Made by a program: the position numbers and the translations under genes. Shown piece after piece: positions 33,956 through 45,431 of a DNA stretch of 64,000 nt. Under the pieces are notes generated by a model. The model was not told the DNA's origin. It did not search any database and worked only from the letters and a program-made list of their open reading frames with translations. Within the stretch, counting starts at the first letter, position 1; every line of letters begins with the position of its first letter. The stretch is from Paraspadella gotoi (Eukaryota; Chaetognatha), in contig JBJCIZ010000239.1 of NCBI GenBank assembly GCA_051294375.1, positions 5,629,936-5,693,935 on the forward strand. Direction: 5' to 3'.

Positions 33956-34149
33956 GACAAAAGCTAAAGCCACACTGGCCAAAACAACAGATGCCAAATG
34001 AGGCAACCACAAATTGAAGAAACCACTGATGCCAGATTCACCAATGTAGCAAAACGCAATGAAACGGCAAATGCAACGCGCTAGCGACGGCGACATAAAG
34101 AAGACATTTTAATGTCTTTTCTTTTCTACAGGAAGAAAATCGTTTTAAT

Positions 34150-34680
34150 CGATTATTAAAAAGAGTAAGGGAAAAGAGAAAAGAAAAAGAAAAGAAAATA
34201 TGAAAAGAAAAGAATAGAGAAAACTATAGAGAAGAGATGAGATTGGGAAGCAAAAAAAGAAGAGAAGAAAGAAAGAAGAGAAGAGAAGAGAAGAGAAGAG
34301 AAGAGAAGAGAAGAGGGAAAAAATGAGAAGAAAAGAACAAGAAATAAAAATAGAAAGGAATATAAAGGAAAGGAAAGAAAAGAAAAAAAAAAAAAAAAAA
34401 GAAGGCAAAAAAGAGAAAATAGAGAAAGAAAAAAGAGAAGAGAAGAAAATCGTTTTAATCCGATATTAAAAAGAAAAGAAAAGAGAAAAAGAAAAAGAAA
34501 AGAAAAGAAAAGAAAAAAAAGAAAAAAAGAAAAGAAAGAAAAGAAAGAAAAAAAAGAAAAAGAAAAAGAAGAAGAAGAAGAAGAGAAGAAGAGAAGAGAG
34601 AGAAGAAGAGAAGAGAAGAGAAGAGAAGAGAAGAGAAGAGAAGAGAAAGAAGAAGAAAGAAAGAGAAAGAAAATCAAATC
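34150..34680. repeat. Long homopurine tract
   Basis: About 520 bases of almost only A and G, including (AGAAG)n arrays near 34277-34313 and 34608-34645. The phrase AGAAAATCGTTTTAATC occurs near 34134 and again near 34444, marking an internal duplication. Confidence 0.85.
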
Positions 34681-34789
34681 AAATCTGAGTGAAATCGAAC
34701 GAGAAAAAAAATGTTTGGTTGTTAAAGATTCGTCGTTAAAAAAATTAATACTCCATTTATTGTTTTATTTTCTTTAGAACGCTCGTTAG

Positions 34790-34813
34790 AAAAAAGAGAG
34801 AGAGAGAGAGAGC

Positions 34814-34870
<57 letters not shown>
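34790..34870. repeat. (GA)n microsatellite
   Basis: About 35 GA units with one interruption. Confidence 0.9.
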
Positions 34871-34874
<4 letters not shown>

Positions 34875-35120
34875 GGGGAAGTATGAAAAGCGAGAAAAAT
34901 GAAATTCGTGAAAAATTCCATTTTTCTTCATTTCTTTCTTCCTTTAATATTCGACGCCTTTTGTTTTTTTTTTTTAAGACTTTTTGTTATTTCTTTTGTT
35001 TTTGTCTCTCTACCGGAAGGGGCGCGTACTGTCCTTCTCGACTGGCGGCGCCAACCGACGCCCGCTTGTCTTTTTTTTTCCCCTCGCTCGCGTGGCGTTC
35101 TCGCGTCGGCGCGCGCGACA

Positions 35121-35122
<2 letters not shown>

Positions 35123-35192
<70 letters not shown>
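35123..35192. repeat. (CT)n microsatellite
   Basis: About 35 perfect units inside a short GC-rich segment (35020-35240). Confidence 0.95.
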
Positions 35193-35195
<3 letters not shown>

Positions 35196-35320
35196 CCGCG
35201 ACTCTTGCACGCATTTGTGGTGCGCGCCACAATCTCTGGGTGAAAACGAGTAACGCAGCCTAATTTAAAACGACGTTACTCTATCCCGAAATATTTGGAC
35301 AAGAGTCTTGAACGGCTACT

Positions 35321-35332
35321 ACTCTCTCTCTC

Positions 35333-35390
<58 letters not shown>

Positions 35391-36170
35391 TCTCTCATTT
35401 GTTTATATCGTTGACTTTCGTCTGGGAGAGAGGGAGACAGAGTTGTTTGATATAGAGCGAGGACTCCCAGGGGAAGGAATCCTTTTCCCCCCTATTCTTA
35501 CCTTCAGCCTCTCGCTCTCTATCCCACCTTTTTTTAAATTTTTTCCCTTCCTCTCTTTTTCTTTTCCTCCGGGAGCTCGAGTCTCTTTCGCTCTCTCTCT
35601 CTCGCTTCGGTCTCTTGCCAAATGGAAAAAGATACTTCTTATCGTTATTTATTGTTCCCTTCTGTCAATCTCTCTCTCTCTCTCTCTCTCTCTTCTTGGA
35701 TTACTCTCACCTTAATCTTTCTCTTCTTCCTGATTCAAAGTCAGAATCTTTACTGGAAGCGCGGAGCAAAAACAACTCTCGACTTCTTTCTTCTTCACTT
35801 TTCTTTTTCCCAAAAAAATTGCAAAAATTATTTGTTCTACTAGATGAATTAGTTTTTATTTTATAATCATAAAATCTTCCCTTCACATTCTTTCTTCATT
35901 TCTTTTCCTTTCATCCCTTTCGTCCCTTTTCCTTTCCTCTCTTTCCTCTATTTCCTCCCTTTTCCCCTCTTTTCTCCGCTTGTTTCCTTTCCTCTCTTCT
36001 CTATTTTCTTCCCTTTCCTCTCTTTCCTCCCTTTCCTACCTGACTGCTTTTCTTTTCCTTTATTTTCTTTGGTTTTTCTTTTTCATCTCTTTCCTCCCAT
36101 CTTTTTCTCCTCCCTTTCCTCCATTTCTTTCCTTTCCTCCCTTTCCTCCATTTTCCTACTCTGACTTTCG
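35321..36170. repeat. Homopyrimidine-rich domain
   Basis: (CT)n at 35321-35395 and 35668-35692, then imperfect CCTTTCCTC units from 35880 to 36170. Many overlapping Ser/Leu/Phe ORFs are composition artefacts. Confidence 0.8.
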
Positions 36171-36220
36171 CTTCTTGTTTCTTCTACGAAAATCGTTAAA
36201 ATTCAACTTAAATGTCGCTT

Positions 36221-36315
36221 CGAGAGGAAAAGAGGAGAAAAGGAATAAAAGAAAAGAGGAAAGGAATAGAAGAGAGGATGGTAGGAAGGAGGAAGGGGAG
36301 GGAAATGAAGCAATG
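36221..36315. repeat. Homopurine tract
   Basis: AGGAAAAGAGG-like units; the purine strand switches relative to the preceding domain. Confidence 0.75.
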
Positions 36316-36431
36316 AAAGAGATAAGAAAATATGGACACGAGACGAATAGAGGAATTATTACAATAAATAATTAAAATATAGAAAGAAGGAAAGAATATA
36401 AAAAATGATTTTAGTTGGGAGAGAATTATTT

Positions 36432-36550
<119 letters not shown>

Positions 36551-36689
36551 ATTTGTGACCGCGTGAGGCGTCGCGAATGAAAATTTGTGAAATATCGACG
36601 ACGGAGAATCTCGCGACTTCGAATCGAAAAGGAGTAAAAGTGCGAGAGTACAATCGGAGGAAATTTTTTAAAAATCGCGGAGGAATCTG

Positions 36690-37035
36690 TTTTGAGAGGA
36701 AAAGGGAGGAAAGGAAAGAAGAAAAGGAAGAAGGAAAAAATTGGTAAAAGTGAGAAGGAAAGAGAATAGGAAAGAAGGGCAAAAAGGAGGTAGGTAAAAA
36801 GGAAAGAACAAAGGAAAGAAGGAAAGAGATTAGTAAAGTAAAAAGGAAAGAGGAAAGGCAAGAAGCAGAAAGTGAATGAAAGTAAAAAAGAAAGAGGAAA
36901 GGAAAGAAGGAAAAAGTGGAGGAAAGTAAAAATGAAAGAGGAAAGGAAAGAAGGAAAAAGTGAATGAAAGTAAAAAAGAAAGAGGAAAGGAAAGAAATAA
37001 AAATCGAAGGAATGTAATAAGGAAAGAGGAAATAA
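36690..37035. repeat. GGAAAG minisatellite
   Basis: Purine-only units. A longer unit of about 55 bases containing AAAAAGAAAGAGGAAAGG recurs at least three times (about 36886-37015). Confidence 0.75.
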
Positions 37036-37260
37036 GTCGTTTCTCAGCGTCGTTTCTTCCGATTTCCTTTTTCCGGCGCCCTTTCGCAGCGTGGAGGAGA
37101 TTTTGAGGGGAACGAGTCCGGCGTCTTTCTAGAGGAGCGCCTGCTTCCCTTTTCTCACCGAGTATATCGGAAATCGGATTGACGGACGAGCGGCAGCCGC
37201 CGCCTTCCGCCGCCGCGGCGCCGCCGCCCCCAGCTGAAGCAAAACGGGAAATTGCTGGCG
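37036..37260. other. GC-rich segment without a supported gene
   Basis: CpG-rich, with GCCGCCGCGGCGCCGCC near 37206. The overlapping minus-strand ORF has alanine/glycine runs there. A CpG-rich promoter is possible but no motif decides it. Confidence 0.3.
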
Positions 37261-37374
37261 TTAAACGAAAATGGGAGAAAATAAAAGGGAGAAAAAGAAA
37301 AAAAAAAGAAAAACGGATAGAGAAAGAAGGAAAAACCAAATAAATGCCGGGGATGTTTACAGGTTTATTCCTGC

Positions 37375-37408
<34 letters not shown>

Positions 37409-37442
37409 TCTCTCTTTCTCTTTCTCCTCTTTCTCTCTCTCC
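37375..37442. repeat. CT-rich microsatellite
   Basis: Imperfect CT array. Confidence 0.85.
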
Positions 37443-37561
37443 ATTTCCTTTTTGCTGTCAACCTCACTTTTCACCCTCACGATGATCACCTCACTGTCTT
37501 AGCACCTTTGTGATAACTCAGCCAGTTCCTCACTTTTTTCGCCACAACCCACGCAAAAACA

Positions 37562-37860
37562 TTGAGTCGGTCGGTCAGTCAGTAGTCAGGCTGTTTGTGT
37601 GTCGGTCGGTCGGTCTGGAAGTCAGTCAATCTGTCTGTGAATAAGACAGTTGGTCTGCACTTCAGTGAATTAATCTATTAGTCAGTCAGTCGTTCTTGAA
37701 GTCAGTCAATCGGTATGTCTGCACGTCAGTGAGAAAATCTGTGAGTCAATCAGTTGGTCTGGCAGTCGGTCAATCTGTCTGTGTCAGTTCAGTTGTTCAG
37801 TCGGTCTGGAAGTCGGTCTGGGAGTCAGTCGGTCTGTTAGTCAGTCTGTCGATCAAATTC
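37562..37860. repeat. GTCA/GTCG/GTCT tetranucleotide tract
   Basis: About 300 bases dominated by GTC-plus-one-base units (for example GTCGGTCGGTCGGTCTGG), with a looser higher-order repeat of about 60-70 bases containing GAAGTCAGTCAATC. Confidence 0.75.
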
Positions 37861-37958
37861 AAGTAGACAATAAAAAAACGAATGCAAACAACAACAACGA
37901 CAACGGCATAAATATCGACGTCGTTTGGTTTTAAACGTCAGTCCTTTCGACGCAGCCA

Positions 37959-37964
<6 letters not shown>

Positions 37965-38028
<64 letters not shown>
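37965..38028. repeat. (GA)n microsatellite
   Basis: About 31 perfect units. Confidence 0.95.
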
Positions 38029-38029
<1 letters not shown>

Positions 38030-38895
38030 CGTTAATTGACGTGTTTTATCTTGGTTTTATTTCCCTTTTTTATCGGAATTTTTTTCTTCTTTTGTCAGCA
38101 GATGGCACGGAGTTTTTTTTATATTTTGTATGAATTGAAATATGTATCTATCGTTAATTCATCGTAGGTCGCATCAATTATTTATAAAATTGTTACAACC
38201 AACATAGTAAAGCTGTCCATTGTTTTAAAAAATAAGCTATCTTATACTAGTTTAAGTCAACCTCTGACGATTTTACATTTTACTTTCTGAGTCAGTGTCA
38301 TCATTGTATTTATGAAAGAGTTTATAATACGAACTAAAATCTTACATTTTTACCCTTAATTTTTAGATTTAAAATATAAAATAATGTTATTATCTTGTAA
38401 GAGTGAAGAATGCCGGTTGGCCTTTGAAACTATCGCATGTTTAAAGTCCGGAGGGAGGATAACTAACTGATTGAATGAATGTCAATTTTTTATGCTCGTT
38501 TTTATGATTTCGATTCTTATGAATTAGTTTATAACTTTAAAAAATAATATTTAGCATCGATAACGATACACAACTATACGAGAACCGAAATGGTTGAAAT
38601 CCATCTTTTATTCGAAACCACAAATATCTTATAAAATCTGATCTAAGTTCAGAAAATTCAAGCAAACTTATTTTTTTACATTTCGTACTTTAAAAAAAAA
38701 TATTTTTTTAGGATTCCTTCCCTCTGATCCGCTTTTTTTTTTATTAACCCAACTTATTTGGTATTTGGCCCCCGAGTCGAAATTTTTATGGGAAACATCA
38801 ACACATTAGCGATTCCATAGAATATCATTACTTTTTTATATCTTTTAGTCTTTGTTGTCCGATAAATGGTTTTCTTTATTTTGGTAGTCGGCTTA
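38029..38895. other. AT-rich sequence with a dispersed-repeat fragment
   Basis: The phrase ATGTTATTATCTTGTAAGAG near 38386 matches the reverse complement of about 31267-31300. No gene. Confidence 0.45.
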
Positions 38896-38897
38896 GT

Positions 38898-39222
38898 CGA
38901 CTTGGACGTCGTCGTCGTCTTTATTGTCATCGTCTCGGTCGTTGTCCTCATCGTCTTCATCATCGTCGTCGTGATCTTGGTCGTCATGTGGTTGTTGTTG
39001 TTGTTGTCGTTGTTGTCTTCAAAATCTTGGTCGTTTTTTTTATCGCGTCCTCATCGTCATATTTCCTTGTCGTCATCATTGACGTCCTAGTTGTCATTGT
39101 CATTGTTGTATTCTTGTTCCTCGTCGTCGTTGTCTTGCTCGTCATCATGTCATTGTCTTGGTTCTCGTCTCGTCTTCATCGTCATCGTCTTCATTGTCGT
39201 CATCGTTCACCTCGTCGTCTTG

Positions 39223-39258
<36 letters not shown>

Positions 39259-39262
39259 TCCT
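38898..39262. repeat. Long GTC/GTT triplet tract
   Basis: More than 350 bases of degenerate GTC triplets, purest at 39219-39260. Valine-rich or Ser-rich ORFs on the plus strand and Thr-rich ones on the minus strand are all repeat readings. Confidence 0.85.
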
Positions 39263-39658
39263 GCCTGGCCGAGTGTAAAGCAAGCGGGGTGGTGTTTCGA
39301 CCTCTCCTTCGACTCGGGGCAAACGGTCGAAAAGTGCGCAGGCGATCGATTTTGCCGGTCGACAAGTATCGGAATTCATCAGTCATGATATATGCGACCA
39401 TGTTTTTAAGGTGAGGTAGTCGATCGCACTCTCAACAGGTTTAGCTCTATATGCCTCCTCCTCCTCCTCCTCCTCTGCCCTCCAAATCGAGGATGATTCT
39501 TTTCTTTCTTTTGACGAGATGATCCAAGGCCGAAACCAAAGAGGGAAAGAGGGCGAAGAACGCGGAGAGAGAACAATTTACAAACGCGGTTGTTCTTAAG
39601 AAGAACAATTACGAAAAGAGGTTGTTCTGTGAGAACAATAACGTTAGGAGGTCGAATA

Positions 39659-39695
<37 letters not shown>

Positions 39696-39785
39696 TCTCT
39701 CATCCCCCCCAAAAAAACGCAATGAAATGGATTGACATTGAAATAATTTTGATCTCAATAAAAAAGGGACCGTTTTTAAAATTTC
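39263..39785. other. Mixed sequence without a recognised gene
   Basis: Includes a (CTC)n array (39453-39475), a (CT)n array (39661-39703), and a twofold AAGAACAATTACG/GAGAACAATAACG repeat (39599-39645). Confidence 0.45.
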
Positions 39786-39789
39786 CTTT

Positions 39790-40142
39790 GGCAACCAACC
39801 ACAAGCCAACCCGACGGCGTCCGTTCATTCGCTTGCTCAAGCCCAAACCAGCCCGACGGCGTAAGAACTTCAACTCAGCCAATGTGAGGCCAGGCCAATG
39901 GCGTCCGGTTTTTTGCCTAAGACAAGCCCAAGCCAGCCTAAAGGCCGACGTTCTTTTGCTTGAGCAAGCCCAAACCAGCCCAACAGTGCATTGTCTTCCT
40001 TTCAGACAAGCCCCAAGCCAGTGAACAGTCTAAGTCTAAGCCATCCCGGTGGAAAATGGTTTCATGCTCGGGCAAGACCAAGCCAGCCCGACGGTATCCT
40101 TTCTATTGCTCGGGCAAGTACAAGCCAGTCCGACAGTGATCT
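39790..40142. repeat. Minisatellite of about 45 bases
   Basis: Seven or so diverged units containing AAGCCCAAACCAGCCCGACGG, each followed by a C/T-rich spacer with TTGCT or TCGGGC. Confidence 0.7.
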
Positions 40143-40404
40143 TCTAAACTTCCACTCCTCCCTACCTTCCTCTTCCCCTTTTCCTCTCCTTCTTCCTCTA
40201 TCCTTTCCTCGCCCTCCTCCCTCTTTCCTCCTTTATCCCTTCTTTCCTGCTCCTCCCTCCTCCTTCCTACCTCTTTCCTCCTTTTCTTCCTCTCTCTGTT
40301 CCTCTCCCTTCTCCCTCTTTCCTTCCCTTCATCCTCCATCCCTTCCGCTCCATCCTCCCTCTTTCCCTTCCTCCCTCTTTCCTCCCCTTCTTCTCCCTTG
40401 TGGA
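40143..40404. repeat. Homopyrimidine minisatellite, left part
   Basis: CCTCCCTCTTTCC-like units. The same array resumes at 40670, so the SINE between them was probably inserted into it. Confidence 0.75.
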
Positions 40405-40675
40405 TAAGGCGCGACGTGGGCTGAAGATGACTGACCCTCTAGCAGCCATGGAACGGGTCCCTGGGCTTGGAACCAGGCTTGAGGGTTTGCCATGGCCCCA
40501 AGGCGGCTTACGGTCGTCCTCACGCTTCCCGCAGGATAGGTACCGGGTTGGGATTGAACCCGGTACCTCGTGGTCATGTAGCAGATGGCTTTACTCATGA
40601 GCCACCGGGTCACACAACTGAAAGTGTCATGCTTCTAGGCGGGGTGAAGCCTAGGCAATGCCCGTCTACACCCTC
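40405..40675 (-). mobile_element. SINE family 1, copy d (most complete)
   Basis: On the minus strand: leader GGGCATTGCCTAGGCTTCAC (about 40663-40644), tRNA-like head with box A TGGCTCATGAGT (40604-40593) and box B GGTTCAATCCC (40560-40550), 32 bases apart, body with GAAGCGTGAGGACGACCG, and tail GTCTTCAGCCCACGTCGCGC-like ending at about 40405. The head resembles a full tRNA but is not a plausible functional gene. Confidence 0.85.
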
Positions 40676-41098
40676 CCCCCTCTTTCCTCCGCTTCTGTCT
40701 CTTTCCTTCCTCTCCCTCCTCCCACTCTTTCTTCCCTTCTTTCCTATATATCCCTTCTTCTTTCTGCTCCCTCTTTCCTCCCCTTCTTCTTTTATCCCTT
40801 CCTCCCCCTCCTCCTCTTTTCCTCCCCTTCTTCTCTATCCCTTCCTCCCTCTTTTCTTCCCTTCTTCCTATATATCCCTTCCTCTTTCTGCTCCCTCTTT
40901 CCTCCCTTCTTCTTCTATCCTTCCTCCCCTCCTCCTCTTTCCTCCCTTCTTCTCTATCCCTTCCTCCCTTTTTCTTCCCTTCTCCTATATATCCCTTCCT
41001 CTTTCTGCCCCTCTTTCCTCCCCTTCTTCTTCTACCCTTCCTCTCCCTCCTCCCTCTTTCCTCCCCTTCTTCCTCTATCCTTCCTCCCTTTTCCTCCT
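40676..41098. repeat. Homopyrimidine minisatellite, right part
   Basis: A unit of about 120 bases with CCTATATATCCCTTCCTC recurs at about 40745, 40867 and 40985. An inverted copy lies at about 47460-47790. Confidence 0.8.
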
Positions 41099-44000
41099 CC
41101 TCTTCCTTCACGTCCGACGCTCCGCCTCGATTTCCTTCCAATGCATCATCCAAGATTTTTCCTTTGTCACGCGCTACCGCTGGGGAATACCAAGCACCGT
41201 CGTCGTCGTCGTCGTCGTCGTCGTCATTTGCGTTGTTTCCGTCGTTTGCGCTGTTTTTGCGGTTTGGTGTCATCGTCTTACTCGTCGGCATCGTTGTTGT
41301 TTTGTGTGTGTGATGTTGGTATGGCTTGGTATAGTCGTCGCTCGTCGTCGTCGTCGTTTACGCTCTCATCGTTGATGTCCTTTGACACTACCCGTCGTTT
41401 CAAGTCTCCACAAAGTTCTGTCGGCGTTTGTTTGGATGGGTTAAAATGCCGGCAAATGTCAGAAAAAGTGCCGCTGATGCCGAGAGATATTGCTCGTGCT
41501 GTAATAGTTTCCGATCAGCGATTTTCGGAGAGAGCAATAATTATTGTTTCGAGTAAAAACCAATGGAAAAACAATCAATTTGAAGCCTCCGGAATGAAAA
41601 CTAAAGCGTTCGGTCTTAGTATTTTAAATACTTTCAAATACTTAATTCGATATGATTACCTAAATAACAAAAACACATTTTTACTATTTCAGAGTTTATT
41701 CGAGATGCTCTCGTTAAGTTCGATCGATATTTCACCATTATTAGAAATGTTCGAGGTGCTCTCGTTAAGGTCGATCGATTTTGCCTCTGTACAACTATTT
41801 AGGAAGCCGCTATAGAAAAAGAAGCCAGTAACTTTTTTTTTATATTTTTGTTATCGATAGATGCTTCCTCTTACAAACTTATAATTCCGCTAGTTAATTT
41901 TTTTTCTCTCAAACGAGCGAAGGGAATCCACAACTTTCTGTTATTTTATGATTTCTGGTAAAAAATTAGGAATAAATTACATTAACATTGTCGGAGGTAG
42001 ATTTTGAAGGTATAATGTCTTGTGAAGCCTGTGAGACGTTAAATAATTAAAGAATTCGCCTATTTTATTATTGTAAAAATGACAGTAAAGTGCGAAGAAG
42101 TTGATAATGTTTTCCGGGCTCATTTCAGTAAAACATCCCTGTTCTCTAGCATAAAAATAATGTCTTACTTTTTTGCTGGGGTAGTTAAAATAGGAAAGAC
42201 TAAATACTTTGCTGTGATGGGGTGAATAATTACTTTTTGGAGAATTTTGAAGCATGCTGTAAAATCAGACAAGCAAAAGTATTAAGTGACAAAAAATTCA
42301 TCATTTTTTTATCCAAAACAAACTTTAAATTTTACTAGAGTACAATTTAGCTCTTTTTCTTTAGGAATCATTAATAAGAATTAAATTTTTCATCTATCTC
42401 TTATAGGGTGTCATTAGTTTTTAAAATTCATTTATAACTTTTGACTTAGTTTGACACTCACCCTGTAAGGATGGGTATTCAGCTTAAGTAATGTCTAAAA
42501 TTGTATCTTGTTGTGTGCCCTATTGATTATGGCTTCATTTTGGTACTATTACCAATCCTTATATCTTTTATTCGCCTCTCAAAATGATATTAGGAAAAAT
42601 CAGTTTTTTTCTCACACGCTCTCCTTTTAATTCTGTTTTAAATAAAAATTTCGCTGATTCAAACCGGGACTATTTCATTTAACCTGGATCTATTTTATGT
42701 CAAATCATTATAAAAAATGGAGAAAAAGAAAATAGGACAAGCTCTTCAGACACAAAAGCTATCAGAATCGCGAAATTCGAAGTCGCTCATGTAACAGGAA
42801 CATAGAGCAATCCCGTTTTGCAATTTTAAGTTTGTAACTTCCCTTTCATTTTTATAGTAAAAATGAAGGTTGAAAATCTCCGGAGAATGAGTAGTGCATT
42901 TCCCCTGGCTTGTTTGATATTAAATCCTTTAATCAAATGCCATAAAACGAATTAGGGACCAAGCTCTCAGATGTATATCAATATCGGAATCGTGTAGTTT
43001 TTACAAGTGTTTTTTAACCGAATTTTGTGCAAACGCGTTATGCAATTTGGCGGTAGGATCAGATGTTGAACGGAATTCATCTATTAGAAAAATGTTGAAT
43101 TTTTATTTAAGCAAGATTTCTGCGTCTCAAACTATTGATTTATTCTTTTTCTCTCTCGGTTCTTCTTCTATGCTTATTTCTTATGCGAAATAAAATCTTT
43201 GAAAGAAGTTTATCCTACTTTTCGATGTTAGCTATAACTCATGAAAAGGGAGCTCTTCAATATTAGGCCTTAAAAAAGTTTTGCTCTCGGAACGGGAGTC
43301 GGGACAACGCGATCGCGTGATTTCGCGACTCGTGAAAACAGTTGAAAGGAGAAAGAAGAAAAAATGAAGGATTTTCGGATTAGTTAAAACGAGATCCGAA
43401 ACAAGATTGTGGAAGGAGAAAAAAAAAAAAATTCAACAGTACCGCGAGTTTAAAGCGTTGCGGCCGCGGTGAACAAAAAAGCATCCACGCAAATCAGTCG
43501 TTGAAATAAGTACGTTTAACATTCTACCGTCCACGAAGTCGATACATATTTACGATATACATTCTACGGAAACTTTACCTTACTACTAAATAATATTTAA
43601 AAATATAGTTATAGTTATAAAATATTTAAAGTGTAACTAAGACAAACTGACCGGACCGACCGACGCTCGAGTTCTTTCAGAATAGGTTCCGAGGCGCAAT
43701 CTATGCAAAGAAACACCTTGAACGAAACTGAAACAAAAAAACCGAAAAACGGAGGAGAAAACGATAAGACGAAACGGGCATGGAATCGGAAAACGATGAA
43801 ATCTTCCAGAGATTCGAAAGTATGAAGAGAAGAACAAAAATATTGCCATTGCTTCCATTTACTGTGCGCGCTCTTCGGATTTTTGCAACTCGACCCTCTT
43901 CGCCATGTGGAGCCGCCTAGAGTTTTTTTTAAATTTGCACAATTTTAACTGAAATTTGGGTACAACCGTGTCGGATTTCGGGCGCAAAAAAAAAAAGATC

Positions 44001-44265
44001 AATCCGGCACTACCCAGTAGCTAATTTTTGACAACTCACATATAGTATTAGTTGGGGGAATACTATATTGTACTCTTGCCAGCTTCAAATATACATGGCT
44101 GAAATTTTATGAATTGGTCAACCATATAACTCTAATCCTGTGTATCACCCCATAACCTTATTAGCTTTCAATCCCTAACCCTAAGATCTTAAAAGTCCAG
44201 AACCCAAAACTCTATTTTTCGTTTCTCATTATATTTCTGAAAATTTTGTAATTAAAAATTATGGC
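41099..44265. repeat. Segment present in four pieces: reference piece A
   Basis: Parts recur at 44605-45406 (direct, matching 41099-41901), 45432-47790 (inverted, matching about 43095 back to 40700) and 47793-48940 (direct, matching about 43093-44262). Inside are GTC tracts (41199-41225, 41337-41360), a twofold TGCTCTCGTTAAGGTCGATC repeat (41700-41785), and two related repeat units with AAGCTCTTCAGAC and TATCAGAATCG (about 42715-42790 and 42955-43000). No convincing gene is present. Confidence 0.85.
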
Positions 44266-44279
44266 GAATTGACTTGTAG

Positions 44280-44356
44280 GCATCAAAGACGGCGCCGAAG
44301 AGTTGCGTCAATTGCCACGTCAGCTGCCTGCAGATGAGTTCGTAATAATAGCTTAA
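44280..44356 (+). other. Possible terminal exon
   Basis: GACTTGTAG precedes a GC-rich stretch whose frame reads IKDGAEELRQLPRQLPADEF and then VIIA with a TAA stop at 44354-44356. It sits in AT-rich DNA just after the duplicated segment. I recognise no family and no upstream exon could be joined. Confidence 0.28.
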
Positions 44357-44579
44357 TTGCTATATAAAAGTTTCCAGGAACAAAGTCTTATTTTGTTCAA
44401 TTTAAAATGGTGCCTTAATAAATAATCAAAGCATATAGATATTCACTGCTTTACTATCAAGCAATTACAATATCTATCTGCAACAACAAAATGGTTGGCT
44501 TCCGTGTTATTAGAAGCACAATACTACTACTAGTTCAACCTTTAGGAGTTGATTAACAGTCTTCATCTGTTTTACTAGT

Positions 44580-44604
44580 NNNNNNNNNNNNNNNNNNNNN
44601 NNNN
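44580..44604. other. Gap of exactly 25 N
   Basis: Separates piece A from its direct partial copy B. Confidence 0.95.
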
Positions 44605-45406
44605 CTCTTCCTTCACGTCCGAACGCCCGCCTCGATTTCCTTCCAATGCATCATCCAAGATTTTTCCTTCTGTCACGCGCTACCGCTGGGGAATACCAAG
44701 CACCGTCGTCGTCGTCGTCGTCGTCGTCGTCATTTGCGTTGTTTCCGTCGTTTGCGCTGTTTTGCGGTTTGGTGTCATCGTCTTACTCGTCGGCATCGTT
44801 GTTGTTTGTGTGTGTGATGTGGTATGGCTGGTATAGTCGTCGTCGTCGTCGTCGTCGTTTACGCTCTCATCGTTGATGTCCTTTGACTACCGCCGTCGTT
44901 TCAAGTCTCCACAAAGTCTGTCGGCGTTTGTTTGGATGGGGTTAAAATGCCGCAAATGTCAGAAAAATGCCGCTGATGCCGAGAGATATATGCTCGTGCT
45001 GTAATAGTTTCCGATCAGTCGATTTTCGGAGAGAGCAATAAATTATTGTTTCGAGTAAAAACCAATGGAAAAACAATCAATTTGAAGCCTCCGGAATGAA
45101 AACTAAAGCGTTCGGTCTTAGTATTTTAAATACTTTCAAATACTTTAATTCGAGATTTACCTAAATAACAAAAACACATTTTTACTATTTCAGAGTTTAT
45201 TCGAGATGCTCTCGTTAAGGTTCGATCGATATTTTCACCATTATTAGAAATGTTTCGAGGTGCTCTCGTTAAGGTCCGATCGATTTTTGCCTCTGTACAA
45301 CTATTTAGGAAGCCGCTATAGAAAAAGAAGCCAGTAACTTTTTTTTTATATTTTTGTATCGATAGATGACTTCCTCTTACAAACTTATAATTCCGCTAGT
45401 TAATTT
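44605..45406. repeat. Piece B: direct partial copy of 41099-41901
   Basis: Nearly identical to the reference except for scattered one-base indels. Ends at a 25-N gap (45407-45431). Confidence 0.9.
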
Positions 45407-45431
45407 NNNNNNNNNNNNNNNNNNNNNNNNN

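Noticed and set aside
37562-37860. Regularly spaced repeats as an array of binding sites
   Set aside because: The tetranucleotide unit itself explains the periodicity; no protected core was seen.
40546-40620. Functional tRNA gene
   Set aside because: Boxes A and B are present, but the same sequence continues into a conserved SINE body and tail in several copies, and the acceptor stem does not close well.
40467-41815. Long proline/serine/leucine ORFs of 302 and 385 residues
   Set aside because: Both run mainly through the pyrimidine minisatellite, with SINE and triplet repeat at the ends; they overlap in different frames.
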